Shown: piece by piece, positions 22,688-32,801 of the stretch | Numbering within the stretch: the stretch's first letter is position 1 | How the letters are laid out: every line of letters starts with the position of its first letter | Source of the DNA: Escherichia sp. E1V33 | Lineage (GTDB): Bacteria; Pseudomonadota; Gammaproteobacteria; Enterobacterales; Enterobacteriaceae | DNA length: 64,000 nt | Reading direction: 5' to 3' | Assembly (NCBI RefSeq): GCF_004211955.1 | Contig: NZ_RHJI01000005.1 | Coordinates: forward strand, 186,001 to 250,000 | The notes under the pieces: model-generated | What the model was told of the DNA's origin: nothing | What the model saw: only the letters and a program-made list of their open reading frames with translations | Database searches by the model: none | Translations under genes and position numbers: made by a program

Positions 22688-24361
22688 TTACTCGCCTTTA
22701 GCTGCTTTGAAAGCTTCAGCCATTGCGTTGTTGGAGAAGTTTGCATCTTCCTGTTTGTTAACAGTTGCGATTGCATCTTTCTCGTCAGCTTCGTCTTTCG
22801 CACGAACAGACAGGCTGATTGCGCGGTTTTTACGATCAACGCCGGTGAATTTAGCTTCAACTTCGTCGCCAACGCTCAGAACCAGGGTAGCGTCTTCAAC
22901 GCGGTCACGGGATGCTTCAGAAGCACGCAGGTAACCTTCAACGCCGTCAGCCAGTTCTACGGTTGCGCCTTTAGCGTCAACTGCAGTTACTTTACCGGTT
23001 ACGATAGCGCCTTTCTTGTTCAGAGCAACCCAGTTGTTGAACGGATCTTCTGCGAGCTGTTTAACGCCCAGGGAGATACGTTCACGTTCTGCGTCAACCT
23101 GCAGAACAACTGCAGCGATTTCGTCGCCTTTTTTGTATTCACGAACTGCTTCTTCGCCTGCAACGTTCCAGGAGATGTCAGACAGGTGAACCAGGCCATC
23201 GATGCCGCCATCCAGGCCGATGAAGATACCGAAGTCAGTGATAGACTTGATTTTACCTTCAACACGGTCGCCCTTGTTGTGGGTTTCCGCGAACTGCTGC
23301 CACGGGTTAGCTTTGCACTGTTTCAGACCCAGGGAGATACGACGACGTTCTTCGTCGATATCCAGAACCATAACTTCCACTACATCGCCAACATTAACAA
23401 CTTTGGACGGATGGATGTTTTTGTTGGTCCAATCCATTTCGGAAACGTGTACCAGGCCTTCAACGCCTTCTTCGATTTCAACGAAGCAGCCGTAGTCGGT
23501 CAGGTTGGTCACGCGACCAGTCAGTTTGGTACCTTCCGGATAACGTTTAGCGATAGCTACCCACGGATCTTCGCCCAGCTGTTTCAGGCCCAGGGATACA
23601 CGGGTACGTTCGCGGTCGAACTTCAGCACTTTAACAGTGATTTCGTCGCCCACGTTGACGATTTCGCTCGGATGCTTAACGCGTTTCCAGGCCATGTCAG
23701 TGATGTGCAGCAGGCCGTCAACGCCGCCCAGATCAACGAATGCACCGTAGTCAGTGAGGTTCTTAACGATACCTTTAACTTCCATGCCTTCCTGCAGGTT
23801 TTCCAGCAGCTGATCGCGCTCTGCGCTGTTTTCGGATTCGATAACGGCACGACGAGAAACAACAACGTTGTTGCGCTTCTGATCCAGCTTGATTACTTTG
23901 AATTCAAGCTCTTTGCCTTCCAGGTGCAGAGTGTCACGCACCGGACGAACGTCTACCAGTGAACCTGGCAGGAACGCACGAATACCGTTCAGCTCAACAG
24001 TGAAGCCGCCCTTAACTTTGCCGTTGATAACACCGGTAACAGTTTCAGCATCTTCGTAAGCTTTTTCCAGCGTGATCCAGGCTTCGTGACGTTTAGCTTT
24101 CTCACGGGACAGCAGAGTTTCACCGAAGCCGTCTTCTACTGCGTCCAGAGCAACGTCAACTTCGTCACCTACCTGGATTTCCAGCTCGCCCTGGGCGTTT
24201 TTGAACTGCTCAGCCGGGATGGCAGACTCAGATTTCAGACCAGCGTCAACCAGTACTACGTCTTTGTCGATAGCAACAACAACGCCACGAACGATAGAAC
24301 CCGGGCGGGTTTCGATTTCTTTTAAGGACTCTTCAAAGAGTTGAGCAAAAGATTCAGTCAT
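22688..24361 (-). CDS. rpsA: 30S ribosomal protein S1
   Basis: S1 captures mRNA for the 30S subunit, unfolds structured leaders, and is also a subunit of Q-beta replicase. The 557 residues contain six S1 (OB-fold) repeats. The first two are diverged and bind the ribosome; the later ones are recognisable by repeated phrases such as [39 protein letters not shown] and [20 protein letters not shown]. The codon choice is that of a highly expressed gene. It follows cmk and precedes ihfB. Confidence 0.98.
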
Positions 24362-24471
24362 GTTTAATCTTCAGGTTTATATTTAACGTCCACCTGGCTC
24401 CGTGCCGGATGGGGTTGTTTAACATACCCGCTGTCATTCCATTGCAACGGGGGTACTGCAAATTCGGTCGC
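24362..24471 (-). promoter_or_regulatory. cmk-rpsA intergenic leader of rpsA
   Basis: This 110-base gap corresponds to the rpsA 5' leader, known in E. coli to fold into hairpins that allow efficient initiation and autogenous repression by S1. Sequence pairs such as ACCCGCTG/CAACGGGGGT are visible, and no strong Shine-Dalgarno precedes the ATG, which fits that model. The regulation is taken from K-12 knowledge. Confidence 0.4.
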
Positions 24472-25155
24472 TTATGCGAGAGCCAATTTTTGGCGCGCGT
24501 AGTGTAACGCTTTTTCAATCACTTGCTCAATGCTTAAGGTGGTGGAATCCAACACTAAAGCATCGGCTGCCGGAACCAGGGGCGCTACCGCGCGATTACG
24601 ATCGCGGTCATCGCGTTCTTTGATCTCGGCCAAAAGGCGCTCAAAGTTAACACTAAAGCCCTTCTCCTGCAACTGTAGCATGCGGCGATGCGCACGTTCT
24701 TCCGAAGAGGCGTCAAGGAAAATTTTTACTGGTGCATCAGGGAATACCACTGTCCCCATATCGCGACCATCAGCTATCAAACCGGGTAACTCCCGGAATG
24801 CGCGTTGGCGACGCAAAAGCGCTTCACGAACGCGCGGGAACGCCGCCACTTGTGACGCGGCATTCGCTACTTCCTGGGTCCGAATTTCGCCGCTGACATC
24901 TTCCCCTTCGAGGATGACTTCCAGATTGCCATTGGTCGAAACAAAACGTACATCCAGATGAGATGCCAGCGGCACCAGGGCATCTTCCGAGGCCACATCA
25001 ACATGGTGATGTAATGCCGCCAGTGCCAGTACGCGATAAATTGCACCCGAGTCCAGCAGATGCCATTGCAACGCTTCCGCCATAGCCTTACACAAGGTGC
25101 CCTTCCCTGCACCGCTTGGGCCATCAATGGTAATAACCGGGGCAATTGCCGTCAT
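24472..25155 (-). CDS. cmk: Cytidylate kinase
   Basis: Cmk phosphorylates CMP and dCMP with ATP, recycling cytidine nucleotides from RNA turnover and from CMP released in lipid and LPS synthesis. The 227-residue protein has the P-loop [19 protein letters not shown] at about residues 9-27, [10 protein letters not shown], and [13 protein letters not shown]. It lies directly upstream of rpsA; in K-12 part of rpsA transcription starts within and before cmk. Confidence 0.97.
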   Translation of the reverse strand: MTAIAPVITIDGPSGAGKGTLCKAMAEALQWHLLDSGAIYRVLALAALHHHVDVASEDALVPLASHLDVRFVSTNGNLEVILEGEDVSGEIRTQEVANAASQVAAFPRVREALLRRQRAFRELPGLIADGRDMGTVVFPDAPVKIFLDASSEERAHRRMLQLQEKGFSVNFERLLAEIKERDDRDRNRAVAPLVPAADALVLDSTTLSIEQVIEKALHYARQKLALA

Positions 25156-25287
25156 CTTTATCTCCTTAAAACAGGCGTACCGTTAACATAACCGCGCGCA
25201 TTATACGCTTCAGGGCCACAAATCGTTAACGTTGTGTGCAAAAACTCGTTTTGTCTGTATTCAGGTGGGGATTTATTGCGCAATTAT

Positions 25288-25314
25288 AGCGGGCTGGCAG
25301 AAGACCAGCCCGAA
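25288..25314 (-). terminator. Probable terminator of ycaL
   Basis: CGGGCTGG and CCAGCCCG form an 8-bp stem with a CAGAAGA loop, about 16 bases after the ycaL stop. The minus-strand sequence after it (CTATAATTG) is AT-rich but not a pure T run. Confidence 0.6.
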
Positions 25315-25327
25315 AGATGACAATGAT

Positions 25328-26092
25328 TTACTTACCAGAGGCGATACGATCACGGATGTGTTGCGCACGCTCTGTTGATGGTGGGTGGGAGTCAAACATA
25401 GACTGGGTACGGCCGCCATCCAGGCTCGCCAGTTTTTCAAAGCTACCTACCAGGCCCTGGGTGCTGATGCCACGTTTCTTCAGCAGATCAAAGGAGAAAT
25501 CATCAGCTTCGGACTCTTTATCGCGGGAGTACTTAGCATTGATAGCGCCTTCTGCGATATCCCCCAGTTGCGAACGAGAAAGCTGGGAAGCAACACCGCT
25601 GGTGGCGGAGATTGCATCGCGTGCGGCAACGATCGCATAAGAGGCTTTCATTTCAGCCAGTGAGTGACCCAGCGCGACGTGACCCAGTTCATGGCCCAGA
25701 ACGCCTTCAATTTCGTTGTCGTTCATCATGTCCATCAGGCCGCTGTAGACACGAACACAACCGTTGGCCATCGCCCATGCATTGACGTCGCTGGTCATAT
25801 AAACCTTATAGTTGACCGGCGTACCGTTAATGTTGTTACCCAATGCTTTGGCGATTTTCGCCAGACGTTTACCATACTTACTGGATTTGCTTGCTACTTG
25901 ATTGCCGCTGTCCATTTCGGCACAGCCCTGATTTGCAATGGCTTTTGCATCGGCATCGCTTAACGTCGCGGCTTTATAGGCATTTAAACCGGAGCTGATA
26001 GCCATATTGGTATCAATACCGAGCGTATTTTGACACCCTGTCAATAATGCTGCAGAGGTCGCAATCGCCAGCAGTAATTTAGTATTCTTCAT
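25328..26092 (-). CDS. ycaL: M48-family metallopeptidase lipoprotein YcaL
   Basis: YcaL is a periplasmic, probably outer-membrane-anchored zinc protease implicated in quality control of the LPS transporter LptD on the Bam machinery. Starting at MKNTKLLLAIATSAALLTGC gives 254 residues and an ideal lipobox (LLTGC); the ATG eight codons earlier (26116) would bury the signal and is rejected. The zinc motif HELGHVALGH is at about residues 132-141, with a downstream ESEADDF acidic ligand. The protein is close to LoiP and BepA. Confidence 0.92.
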   Translation of the reverse strand: MKNTKLLLAIATSAALLTGCQNTLGIDTNMAISSGLNAYKAATLSDADAKAIANQGCAEMDSGNQVASKSSKYGKRLAKIAKALGNNINGTPVNYKVYMTSDVNAWAMANGCVRVYSGLMDMMNDNEIEGVLGHELGHVALGHSLAEMKASYAIVAARDAISATSGVASQLSRSQLGDIAEGAINAKYSRDKESEADDFSFDLLKKRGISTQGLVGSFEKLASLDGGRTQSMFDSHPPSTERAQHIRDRIASGK

Positions 26093-26189
26093 GTGAATCA
26101 TCCGTTGATTAATCATATATAAATATTATATATCAACAAGTTACATTGACATCCAACGCTACCATCTATAAAAGTGACTCACAAGGTCC

Positions 26190-26222
26190 GAAAAAAAACG
26201 CCGACATTGTGTCGACGTTTTG
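26190..26222 (-). terminator. Terminator of serC-aroA
   Basis: On the minus strand AAAACGTCGACA and TGTCGGCGTTTT pair, with one mismatch, around a short loop and run into T8. It lies about 38 bases after the aroA stop. Confidence 0.85.
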
Positions 26223-26260
26223 ATAAAGAAAGTTTTGTCTATTTATCGCCCGATGTTCAT

Positions 26261-27544
26261 TCAGGCGGGTTGGCTAATTCGCGCCAGTTGCTCGAAGTAA
26301 TCCGGGAAGGTTTTGGCCGTACATTTTGGATCAAGAATCGTCACCGGTGTATCTGACAACGCCACCAGCGAAAAACACATCGCCATCCGGTGATCGTTAT
26401 AAGTCGCAATCTCGGCGAATTTCAATTTTTCAGGCGGAGTGATACGAATAAAATCATGTCCTTCTTCTACTTTCGCACCGACTTTACGCAACTCTGTCGC
26501 CATCGCGAACAGACGATCCGTTTCTTTTACGCGCCAGTTATAAATATTGCGCAGCGTGGTGGTTCCTTTCGCAAAAAGCGCAGTCGTAGCAATGGTCATC
26601 GCTGCATCCGGAATATGGTTCATATCCATATCAATGGCGTTCAGTTCGCCACGCGTGCAGGCAATATAATCATCGCCCCAGCTAATGGTCGCCCCCATTT
26701 TTTCCAGCACATCAGCAAAGCGAATATCACCCTGCATACTGTTGCGTCCAATACCGGTCACTTTTACCGTGCCGCCTTTGATTGCTGCTGCTGCCAGGAA
26801 GTAAGAAGCCGAAGATGCATCGCCTTCGACCAAATAAGTACCCGGAGACTGATAAGACTGCCCGCCTTTTACGACAAATTGTTGATAGTGCTGATTTTCA
26901 ATTTCAACACCAAACGTCTTCATCAAATTGAGTGTGATGTCGATATAAGGTTTAGAAACCAGGTCGCCTTTAATACGAATAAACGTATCTTCCGGCGCCA
27001 GCGGCGCAGTCATCAATAGTGCGGTGAGGAACTGGCTGGAAACGGAGCCATCAACGTCAACGTTGCCGCCAGTAAAGCCACCCTGTAAACGCAATGGCGG
27101 ATAATTTTCTTGTTCCAGGTAAGTGATCTTCGCCCCGCCCAGGCGCAGCGCATCCACCAGATGACCAATCGGGCGCTCTTTCATACGCGGTTCACCGGTC
27201 AGCACAATATCATTGCTACCCAGACAAAGAGCTGCCGCCAGAGGACGCATTGCCGTTCCGGCGTTACCAAGAAACAACTCCAGGGCACTTTCTGCGTGTA
27301 ATGGACCGCCGTTACCGATAATTTCGCAACGCGTACGATCGGCTGAGAGCGTATAGCTTACCCCTAACGCCGTTAATGCATTCAGCATATGGCGCACGTC
27401 ATCGCTATCCAGCAGATTGGTTAATACTGTTTTGCCGTGTGCTAATGCCGCCAGCAATAAAGCGCGGTTAGAAACGCTCTTGGAACCGGGCAGATTAATA
27501 GTGCCATCGACACGGGCGATGGGTTGTAACGTCAGGGATTCCAT
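26261..27544 (-). CDS. aroA: 3-phosphoshikimate 1-carboxyvinyltransferase (EPSP synthase)
   Basis: AroA joins phosphoenolpyruvate to shikimate 3-phosphate in the aromatic amino acid pathway and is the glyphosate target. The 427-residue protein has [19 protein letters not shown] (about residues 17-35), [19 protein letters not shown] (class I type with Gly96 and Pro101 retained) and [11 protein letters not shown] near the C-terminus. It follows serC by 70 bases in the conserved serC-aroA operon, with a hairpin in the gap. Confidence 0.98.
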   Translation of the reverse strand: MESLTLQPIARVDGTINLPGSKSVSNRALLLAALAHGKTVLTNLLDSDDVRHMLNALTALGVSYTLSADRTRCEIIGNGGPLHAESALELFLGNAGTAMRPLAAALCLGSNDIVLTGEPRMKERPIGHLVDALRLGGAKITYLEQENYPPLRLQGGFTGGNVDVDGSVSSQFLTALLMTAPLAPEDTFIRIKGDLVSKPYIDITLNLMKTFGVEIENQHYQQFVVKGGQSYQSPGTYLVEGDASSASYFLAAAAIKGGTVKVTGIGRNSMQGDIRFADVLEKMGATISWGDDYIACTRGELNAIDMDMNHIPDAAMTIATTALFAKGTTTLRNIYNWRVKETDRLFAMATELRKVGAKVEEGHDFIRITPPEKLKFAEIATYNDHRMAMCFSLVALSDTPVTILDPKCTAKTFPDYFEQLARISQPA

Positions 27545-27574
27545 GAACTCAACTCTCTACAACAGAAATAAAAA

Positions 27575-27595
27575 CCCCACAGTCTGGCTGTGGGG
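27575..27595 (-). terminator. Intra-operon hairpin between serC and aroA
   Basis: CCCCACAG and CTGTGGGG form an 8-bp stem with a TCTGG loop; on the minus strand it is followed by T4ATTTC. It is likely a partial terminator that lowers aroA relative to serC. Confidence 0.7.
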
Positions 27596-27614
27596 ATTAT
27601 GCAAAATTTCGGCA

Positions 27615-28703
27615 TTAGCCATGACGACGTTCGAACTCAACCATGAAGTCTGTCAGCGCCTTAACGCCTTCCAGCGGCATGGCGTTATAAATAGAAGCGC
27701 GCATTCCGCCGACTACACGGTGGCCTTTCAGCGCATGTAAGCCCGCAGCGAAAGACTCTTCGAGGAACAATTTATCAAGCGTGCTGTCCGCCAACTGGAA
27801 CGGCACGTTCATCCGCGAACGGTTTGCTTTCGCCACGTCATTGCGATAGAAGTCGCTGTTATCAATCACCCCATACAGCAGTTCTGCTTTTTGCTGATTG
27901 ATTTTATCCATTGAAGCCACACCGCCGTTCGCTTTCAGCCATTTGAAAACCAGACCAGATAAGTACCAGGCAAATGTCGGCGGCGTGTTGAACATGGAGT
28001 CGTTATCATTGAGGATGGAGTAATCCAGAATCGATGGGCAGGCGATATTCGCTTTACCCAGCAAGTCTTCGCGAACAATAACGATCGTCAGGCCAGCCGG
28101 ACCGATATTTTTCTGCGCGCCAGCGTAAATCACACCATAACGGCTGACATCAATTGGACGAGAAAGAATTGTTGAAGAGAAGTCGGCAGCGACCACCACG
28201 TCTTTACCGAAGTCTGGTGTTTCATCGATAGCGATACCATCGATGGTTTCGTTCGGGCAGTAATGCATATAAGCAGCATTATCAGAGAGTTGCCATTCAC
28301 TCATTGGCTTAACTGCGCGAAGACCATCAACGGTCACTTTCGCATCAAACACATTTGGTGTGCAGTATTTTTTCGCTTCTTTGATAGCACTTGCTGCCCA
28401 GTAACCCGCATCAACATAATCTGCAGTGGTTTTATCACCAAGAATATTCAGCGGTACAGCAGCAAACTGACCGCGACCACCGCCATGGCAGAACAATACT
28501 TTGTAGTTGGAGGGGACGTTAAGAAGATCGCGAAAATCCTTCTCGGCTTCCTCTGCAACCTGAATGAACTCTTTGCCACGGTGGCTCACTTCCATCACCG
28601 ACGTACCAAGACCGTTCCAGTCGCGCAGTTCCTGTTGAGCCTGTTTGAGCACCTCTGCCGGTAGCATTGCCGGACCAGAACTAAAATTGAAGATTTGAGC
28701 CAT
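27615..28703 (-). CDS. serC: Phosphoserine/phosphohydroxythreonine aminotransferase
   Basis: SerC is a PLP enzyme that makes 3-phosphoserine for serine synthesis and 4-phosphohydroxythreonine for pyridoxal phosphate synthesis. The 362-residue protein begins [15 protein letters not shown] and has the PLP-lysine segment [14 protein letters not shown] (about residue 198). Pairing with aroA lets one promoter serve routes that meet in enterobactin synthesis (serine and chorismate). The 198 bases upstream hold its promoter region, which I could not resolve confidently. Confidence 0.98.
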   Translation of the reverse strand: MAQIFNFSSGPAMLPAEVLKQAQQELRDWNGLGTSVMEVSHRGKEFIQVAEEAEKDFRDLLNVPSNYKVLFCHGGGRGQFAAVPLNILGDKTTADYVDAGYWAASAIKEAKKYCTPNVFDAKVTVDGLRAVKPMSEWQLSDNAAYMHYCPNETIDGIAIDETPDFGKDVVVAADFSSTILSRPIDVSRYGVIYAGAQKNIGPAGLTIVIVREDLLGKANIACPSILDYSILNDNDSMFNTPPTFAWYLSGLVFKWLKANGGVASMDKINQQKAELLYGVIDNSDFYRNDVAKANRSRMNVPFQLADSTLDKLFLEESFAAGLHALKGHRVVGGMRASIYNAMPLEGVKALTDFMVEFERRHG

Positions 28704-28901
28704 TTCCCCTCACCACGTTGCGTTGCTATTAACCCGCGGTCAATCGATTGCGACCACAGGCAATACATTATTCCTGTGGCTATCGGTTTTATCATTCAGT
28801 GACACGCATCGCAATGAGTAAAACCGTTGAGGGCAAAAATGTGGCTTGCATCACACAAAAGAATCTCTCGGATTATTTGCAAAAAAACGATGTTTTTGCT
28901 G

Positions 28902-29594
28902 TCAGGTTACCCGTTTTGCCCGACTTGCCTTCGTCCATTCTGGATTTGCACAGCGCGGACATAATTGTTTTTCACCCGCGTTCATATGAATGATTTCACT
29001 GCAACGGATGCAGGCATAGTCCGCCGACTCCGGCACCACTTTAAAACGCTGGGTACAGTCACTGGGTAAAATAAGCAAGCCCGGTTTTACTTTGTCATTT
29101 TCAAAGAAATAGACGCTGATTTGGCCATTGGTTTCGAGAATAGCCAGACGCACCTGCCCCAGTTGTTCCACGCCACGCAACCGTAGTTCCATAAAGAACT
29201 CAAATTCCGTCATGTTGGAGTTATTGAGTTTCGACCAGGCCAGCTCGCCATCTTCGATAATGACAACCGGTTTACCTTCCAGTAAATCTTCCAGTTTTTC
29301 ACTGTGCGCCATCAGCCACATCACCAGGCGGTATAACAACGCCAGGGTAATAAAGACGATAAGCACCGGGACCATCGGCACATCGTCATAAAACGCCACA
29401 TCCCCCGCCGCCGACCCCAGCGTCAGAATGATTAATACTTCAAATAGCGACATTTGCCGCACACCGCGTCTCCCCGTCATTTTGAGGAACAAAAAGACCA
29501 ACACAAAGGTATAGAGACTGCGGAGGGCAACTTCGCCAAGGAAATCAAAAGGCACTTTATCGAATGCCATACGGTGGAGATCGAACGCCTTCAT
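28902..29594 (-). CDS. ycaP: YcaP, DUF421 inner-membrane protein with C-terminal zinc-ribbon-like tail
   Basis: The 230-residue protein has three N-terminal hydrophobic segments (about residues 17-95), then a YetF-like cytosolic region with GKPVVIIEDGELAWSKLNNS. The C-terminal tail contains CIRC...CPRC (about residues 205-221), which looks like a small metal-binding ribbon. Function is unknown. It is divergent from ycaO, with 129 bases between the two starts, and lies 198 bases before serC on the same strand. Confidence 0.85.
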   Translation of the reverse strand: MKAFDLHRMAFDKVPFDFLGEVALRSLYTFVLVFLFLKMTGRRGVRQMSLFEVLIILTLGSAAGDVAFYDDVPMVPVLIVFITLALLYRLVMWLMAHSEKLEDLLEGKPVVIIEDGELAWSKLNNSNMTEFEFFMELRLRGVEQLGQVRLAILETNGQISVYFFENDKVKPGLLILPSDCTQRFKVVPESADYACIRCSEIIHMNAGEKQLCPRCANPEWTKASRAKRVT

Positions 29595-29723
29595 TTTTAT
29601 GCTCTTATCGTAGTTTATCCGCTAAAAGCATAGCTAACAGTTCATCGGCGTGGCGGCGGTGATAGCACCTTTGAGATAAAACCCGTATTATTGCGCGCTT
29701 TCCGTACGACTAAAGTGATTTTC

Positions 29724-31484
29724 ATGACGCAAACATTTATCCCCGGCAAAGATGCCGCTCTGGAAGATTCCATCGCTCGCTTCCAGCAAAAACTCTCCGA
29801 CCTCGGTTTTCAGATTGAAGAGGCCTCCTGGCTGAATCCGGTGCCTAACGTCTGGTCGGTACATATTCGCGACAAAGAGTGCGCCCTTTGTTTTACCAAC
29901 GGTAAAGGCGCAACCAAAAAAGCAGCGCTGGCTTCTGCACTCGGTGAATATTTCGAGCGTCTGTCTACCAACTACTTTTTTGCCGACTTCTGGCTGGGCG
30001 AAACCATCGCCAACGGTCCGTTCGTTCATTATCCCAACGAAAAATGGTTCCCGCTGACCGAAAATGACGACGTGCCAGAAGGCCTGCTCGATGACCGTCT
30101 GCGCGCGTTTTACGATCCGGAAAATGAACTGACCGGCAGCATGCTAATTGATCTGCAATCCGGTAACGAAGATCGCGGAATTTGCGGCCTCCCGTTTACT
30201 CGCCAGTCCGACAATCAGACCGTTTATATTCCGATGAATATCATTGGTAACCTGTACGTCTCCAACGGTATGTCCGCAGGTAATACCCGCAACGAAGCGC
30301 GCGTTCAGGGATTGTCTGAAGTTTTCGAACGCTACGTTAAAAACCGCATTATTGCTGAAAGCATCAGCCTGCCAGAGATCCCGGCAGACGTGCTGGCGCG
30401 TTATCCGGCTGTTGTTGAAGCGAATGAAACGCTGGAAGCGGAAGGTTTCCCGATTTTCGCTTATGACGGTTCGCTTGGCGGTCAGTATCCGGTTATCTGC
30501 GTGGTACTGTTCAACCCAGCTAACGGCACCTGTTTTGCCTCTTTCGGCGCGCATCCTGATTTTGGCGTTGCACTGGAACGTACCGTAACCGAACTGCTTC
30601 AGGGGCGTGGTCTGAAGGACCTGGATGTATTTACTCCGCCAACCTTTGATGATGAAGAAGTGGCTGAACATACTAACCTCGAAACGCACTTTATCGACTC
30701 CAGCGGTTTGATCTCCTGGGACCTGTTCAAACAGGATGCCGATTATCCGTTTGTGGACTGGAACTTCTCCGGCACCACAGAAGAGGAGTTCGCCACGTTG
30801 ATGGCTATCTTCAAAAAGGAAGATAAAGAAGTTTATATTGCCGATTACGAGCATCTGGGTGTCTACGCTTGCCGAATTATCGTACCAGGTATGTCCGATA
30901 TTTATCCGGCTGAAGATTTATGGCTGGCAAATAACGGTATGGGCAGCCATTTACGGGAAACAATTCTGTCACTGCCCGGGAGTGAGTGGGAAAAAGAAGA
31001 TTATCTGAACCTCATTGAACAACTGGATGAAGAAGGTTTTGATGACTTTACCCGCGTACGTGAACTGCTGGGGCTGGCGACCGGGCCAGATAATGGCTGG
31101 TATACCCTGCGTATCGGTGAACTGAAAGCCATGCTGGCGCTGGCTGGCGGCGATATGGAACAGGCTCTGGTCTGGACCGAATGGACGATGGAATTTAATT
31201 CATCGGTGTTCAGCCCTGAACGCGCCAACTATTATCGCTGCCTGCAAACTTTATTGCTGCTTGCTCAGGAAGAAGATCGTCAACCGCTACAATATCTGAA
31301 TGCATTTATTCGTATGTACGGTGCAGATGCGGTTGAGGCTGCCAGCGCAGCAATGAGTGGCGAAGCCGCGTTTTATGGCCTGCAGCCAGTGGATAGCGAT
31401 CTACACGCGTTTGCCGCGCATCAGTCGCTGTTGAAAGCCTACGAAAAACTGCAGCGCGCCAAAGCAGCATTCTGGACAAAATAA
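29724..31484 (+). CDS. ycaO: YcaO, ATP-dependent cyclodehydratase-superfamily protein linked to RimO
   Basis: YcaO is the founding member of the YcaO superfamily, ATP-using enzymes that activate peptide amides. The E. coli protein binds ATP and strongly promotes RimO-dependent beta-methylthiolation of ribosomal protein S12. The start at MTQTFIPGKDAALE gives the K-12 length of 586 residues; an ATG 11 codons upstream (29691) is not preferred. Visible family features include GKGATKKAALASALGEYFER, NEARVQGLSEVFERYVK and a C-terminal helical repeat region. It does not end in the PxPxP of thiazole/oxazole cyclodehydratases. It precedes focA by about 400 bases. Confidence 0.93.
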   Translation: MTQTFIPGKDAALEDSIARFQQKLSDLGFQIEEASWLNPVPNVWSVHIRDKECALCFTNGKGATKKAALASALGEYFERLSTNYFFADFWLGETIANGPFVHYPNEKWFPLTENDDVPEGLLDDRLRAFYDPENELTGSMLIDLQSGNEDRGICGLPFTRQSDNQTVYIPMNIIGNLYVSNGMSAGNTRNEARVQGLSEVFERYVKNRIIAESISLPEIPADVLARYPAVVEANETLEAEGFPIFAYDGSLGGQYPVICVVLFNPANGTCFASFGAHPDFGVALERTVTELLQGRGLKDLDVFTPPTFDDEEVAEHTNLETHFIDSSGLISWDLFKQDADYPFVDWNFSGTTEEEFATLMAIFKKEDKEVYIADYEHLGVYACRIIVPGMSDIYPAEDLWLANNGMGSHLRETILSLPGSEWEKEDYLNLIEQLDEEGFDDFTRVRELLGLATGPDNGWYTLRIGELKAMLALAGGDMEQALVWTEWTMEFNSSVFSPERANYYRCLQTLLLLAQEEDRQPLQYLNAFIRMYGADAVEAASAAMSGEAAFYGLQPVDSDLHAFAAHQSLLKAYEKLQRAKAAFWTK

Positions 31485-31889
31485 AATCAAATAGCCTACG
31501 CAATGTAGGCTTAATGATTAGTCTGAGTTATATTACGGGGCGTTTTTTTAATGCCCCGCTTTACATATATTTGCATTAATAAAATAATTGTAATTATAAG
31601 GTTAAATATCGGTAATTTATATTTAATAAATATGATCGATATTGTTACTTTGTGTGCCTGATGCCCCCTTTTAATTAACTGTTTTAGCGGAGGATGCGGA
31701 AAAAATTCAACTCATTTGTTAATTTTTAAAATTTATTTTTATTTGGATAATCAAATATTTACTCCGTATTTGCATAAAAACCATGCGAGTTACGGGCCTA
31801 TAAGCCAGGCGAGATATGATCTATATCAAATTCTCTTCTATAATGCTTTGTTAGTATCTCGTCGCCGACTTAATAAAGAGAGAGTTAGT
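31485..31889 (+). promoter_or_regulatory. Control region upstream of focA-pflB with FNR-like site
   Basis: This 405-base AT-rich gap corresponds to the K-12 region that holds the upstream pfl promoters (P6, P7), activated anaerobically by FNR and ArcA. An FNR-like site, ATGATCTATATCAA at 31816-31829, matches TTGATNNNNATCAA at nine of ten positions. A perfect TATAAT lies at 31839-31844. I cannot assign transcription starts from sequence alone. No gene is seen in the gap: an in-frame ATG at 31716 only extends the focA frame upstream. Confidence 0.7.
31493..31511 (+). terminator. Hairpin after ycaO
   Basis: AGCCTAC and GTAGGCT form a 7-bp stem with a GCAAT loop eight bases after the ycaO stop. 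A second GGGGC/GCCCC pairing with T7 in its loop lies at about 31539-31559. Termination is plausible but the T tracts are not placed ideally. Confidence 0.45.
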
Positions 31890-32747
31890 GTGAAAGCTGA
31901 CAACCCTTTTGATCTTTTACTTCCTGCAGCAATGGCCAAAGTGGCCGAAGAGGCAGGTGTCTATAAAGCAACGAAACATCCGCTTAAGACTTTCTATCTG
32001 GCGATTACCGCCGGTGTTTTCATCTCAATCGCATTCGTCTTCTATATCACAGCAACCACTGGCACAGGCACAATGCCCTTCGGCATGGCAAAACTGGTTG
32101 GCGGCATTTGCTTCTCTCTGGGGCTGATTCTTTGTGTTGTCTGCGGTGCCGATCTCTTTACTTCCACTGTACTGATCGTTGTTGCCAAGGCGAGCGGGCG
32201 TATCACTTGGGGTCAGTTGGCGAAAAACTGGCTAAATGTCTATTTTGGCAACCTGGTCGGCGCGCTGCTGTTTGTACTTTTAATGTGGCTTTCTGGCGAA
32301 TATATGACCGCGAATGGTCAATGGGGGCTGAACGTCCTACAAACCGCCGACCACAAAGTGCACCATACTTTTATTGAGGCCGTCTGCCTCGGTATCCTGG
32401 CAAACCTGATGGTATGTCTGGCGGTATGGATGAGCTATTCTGGCCGCAGCCTGATGGACAAAGCGTTTATCATGGTGCTGCCGGTCGCGATGTTTGTTGC
32501 CAGCGGTTTTGAGCACAGTATCGCAAACATGTTTATGATCCCTATGGGTATTGTAATCCGCGACTTCGCATCTCCGGAATTTTGGACCGCAGTCGGTTCT
32601 GCACCGGAAAATTTTTCTCACCTGACCGTGATGAATTTCATCACTGATAACCTGATTCCGGTTACGATCGGCAACATTATCGGTGGTGGTTTGTTGGTTG
32701 GGTTGACATACTGGGTCATTTACCTGCGTGAAAACGACCACCATTAA
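31890..32747 (+). CDS. focA: Formate channel FocA
   Basis: FocA is a pentameric inner-membrane channel of the FNT family that moves formate in both directions during mixed-acid fermentation. The start is a GTG at 31890, giving the expected 285 residues beginning MKADNPFDLLLPAAMAKVAE. An ATG at 31716 in the same frame would add 58 unlikely residues that overlap the FNR site. Six hydrophobic segments are visible. The selectivity His is in the FEHSIANMFMIP stretch, and the omega loop in the CFSLGLILCVVCGADLFTST region. pflB follows after 54 bases in the same operon; PflB interacts with the N-terminus of FocA to gate it. Confidence 0.96.
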   Translation: MKADNPFDLLLPAAMAKVAEEAGVYKATKHPLKTFYLAITAGVFISIAFVFYITATTGTGTMPFGMAKLVGGICFSLGLILCVVCGADLFTSTVLIVVAKASGRITWGQLAKNWLNVYFGNLVGALLFVLLMWLSGEYMTANGQWGLNVLQTADHKVHHTFIEAVCLGILANLMVCLAVWMSYSGRSLMDKAFIMVLPVAMFVASGFEHSIANMFMIPMGIVIRDFASPEFWTAVGSAPENFSHLTVMNFITDNLIPVTIGNIIGGGLLVGLTYWVIYLRENDHH

Positions 32748-32801
32748 TGGTTGTCGAAGTACGCAGTAAATAAAAAATCCACTTAAGAAGGTAGGTGTTA
32801 C

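Noticed and set aside
31716-31889. Longer FocA start at 31716
   Set aside because: It would run through the FNR-like site and TATAAT; the GTG at 31890 gives the known 285-residue protein.
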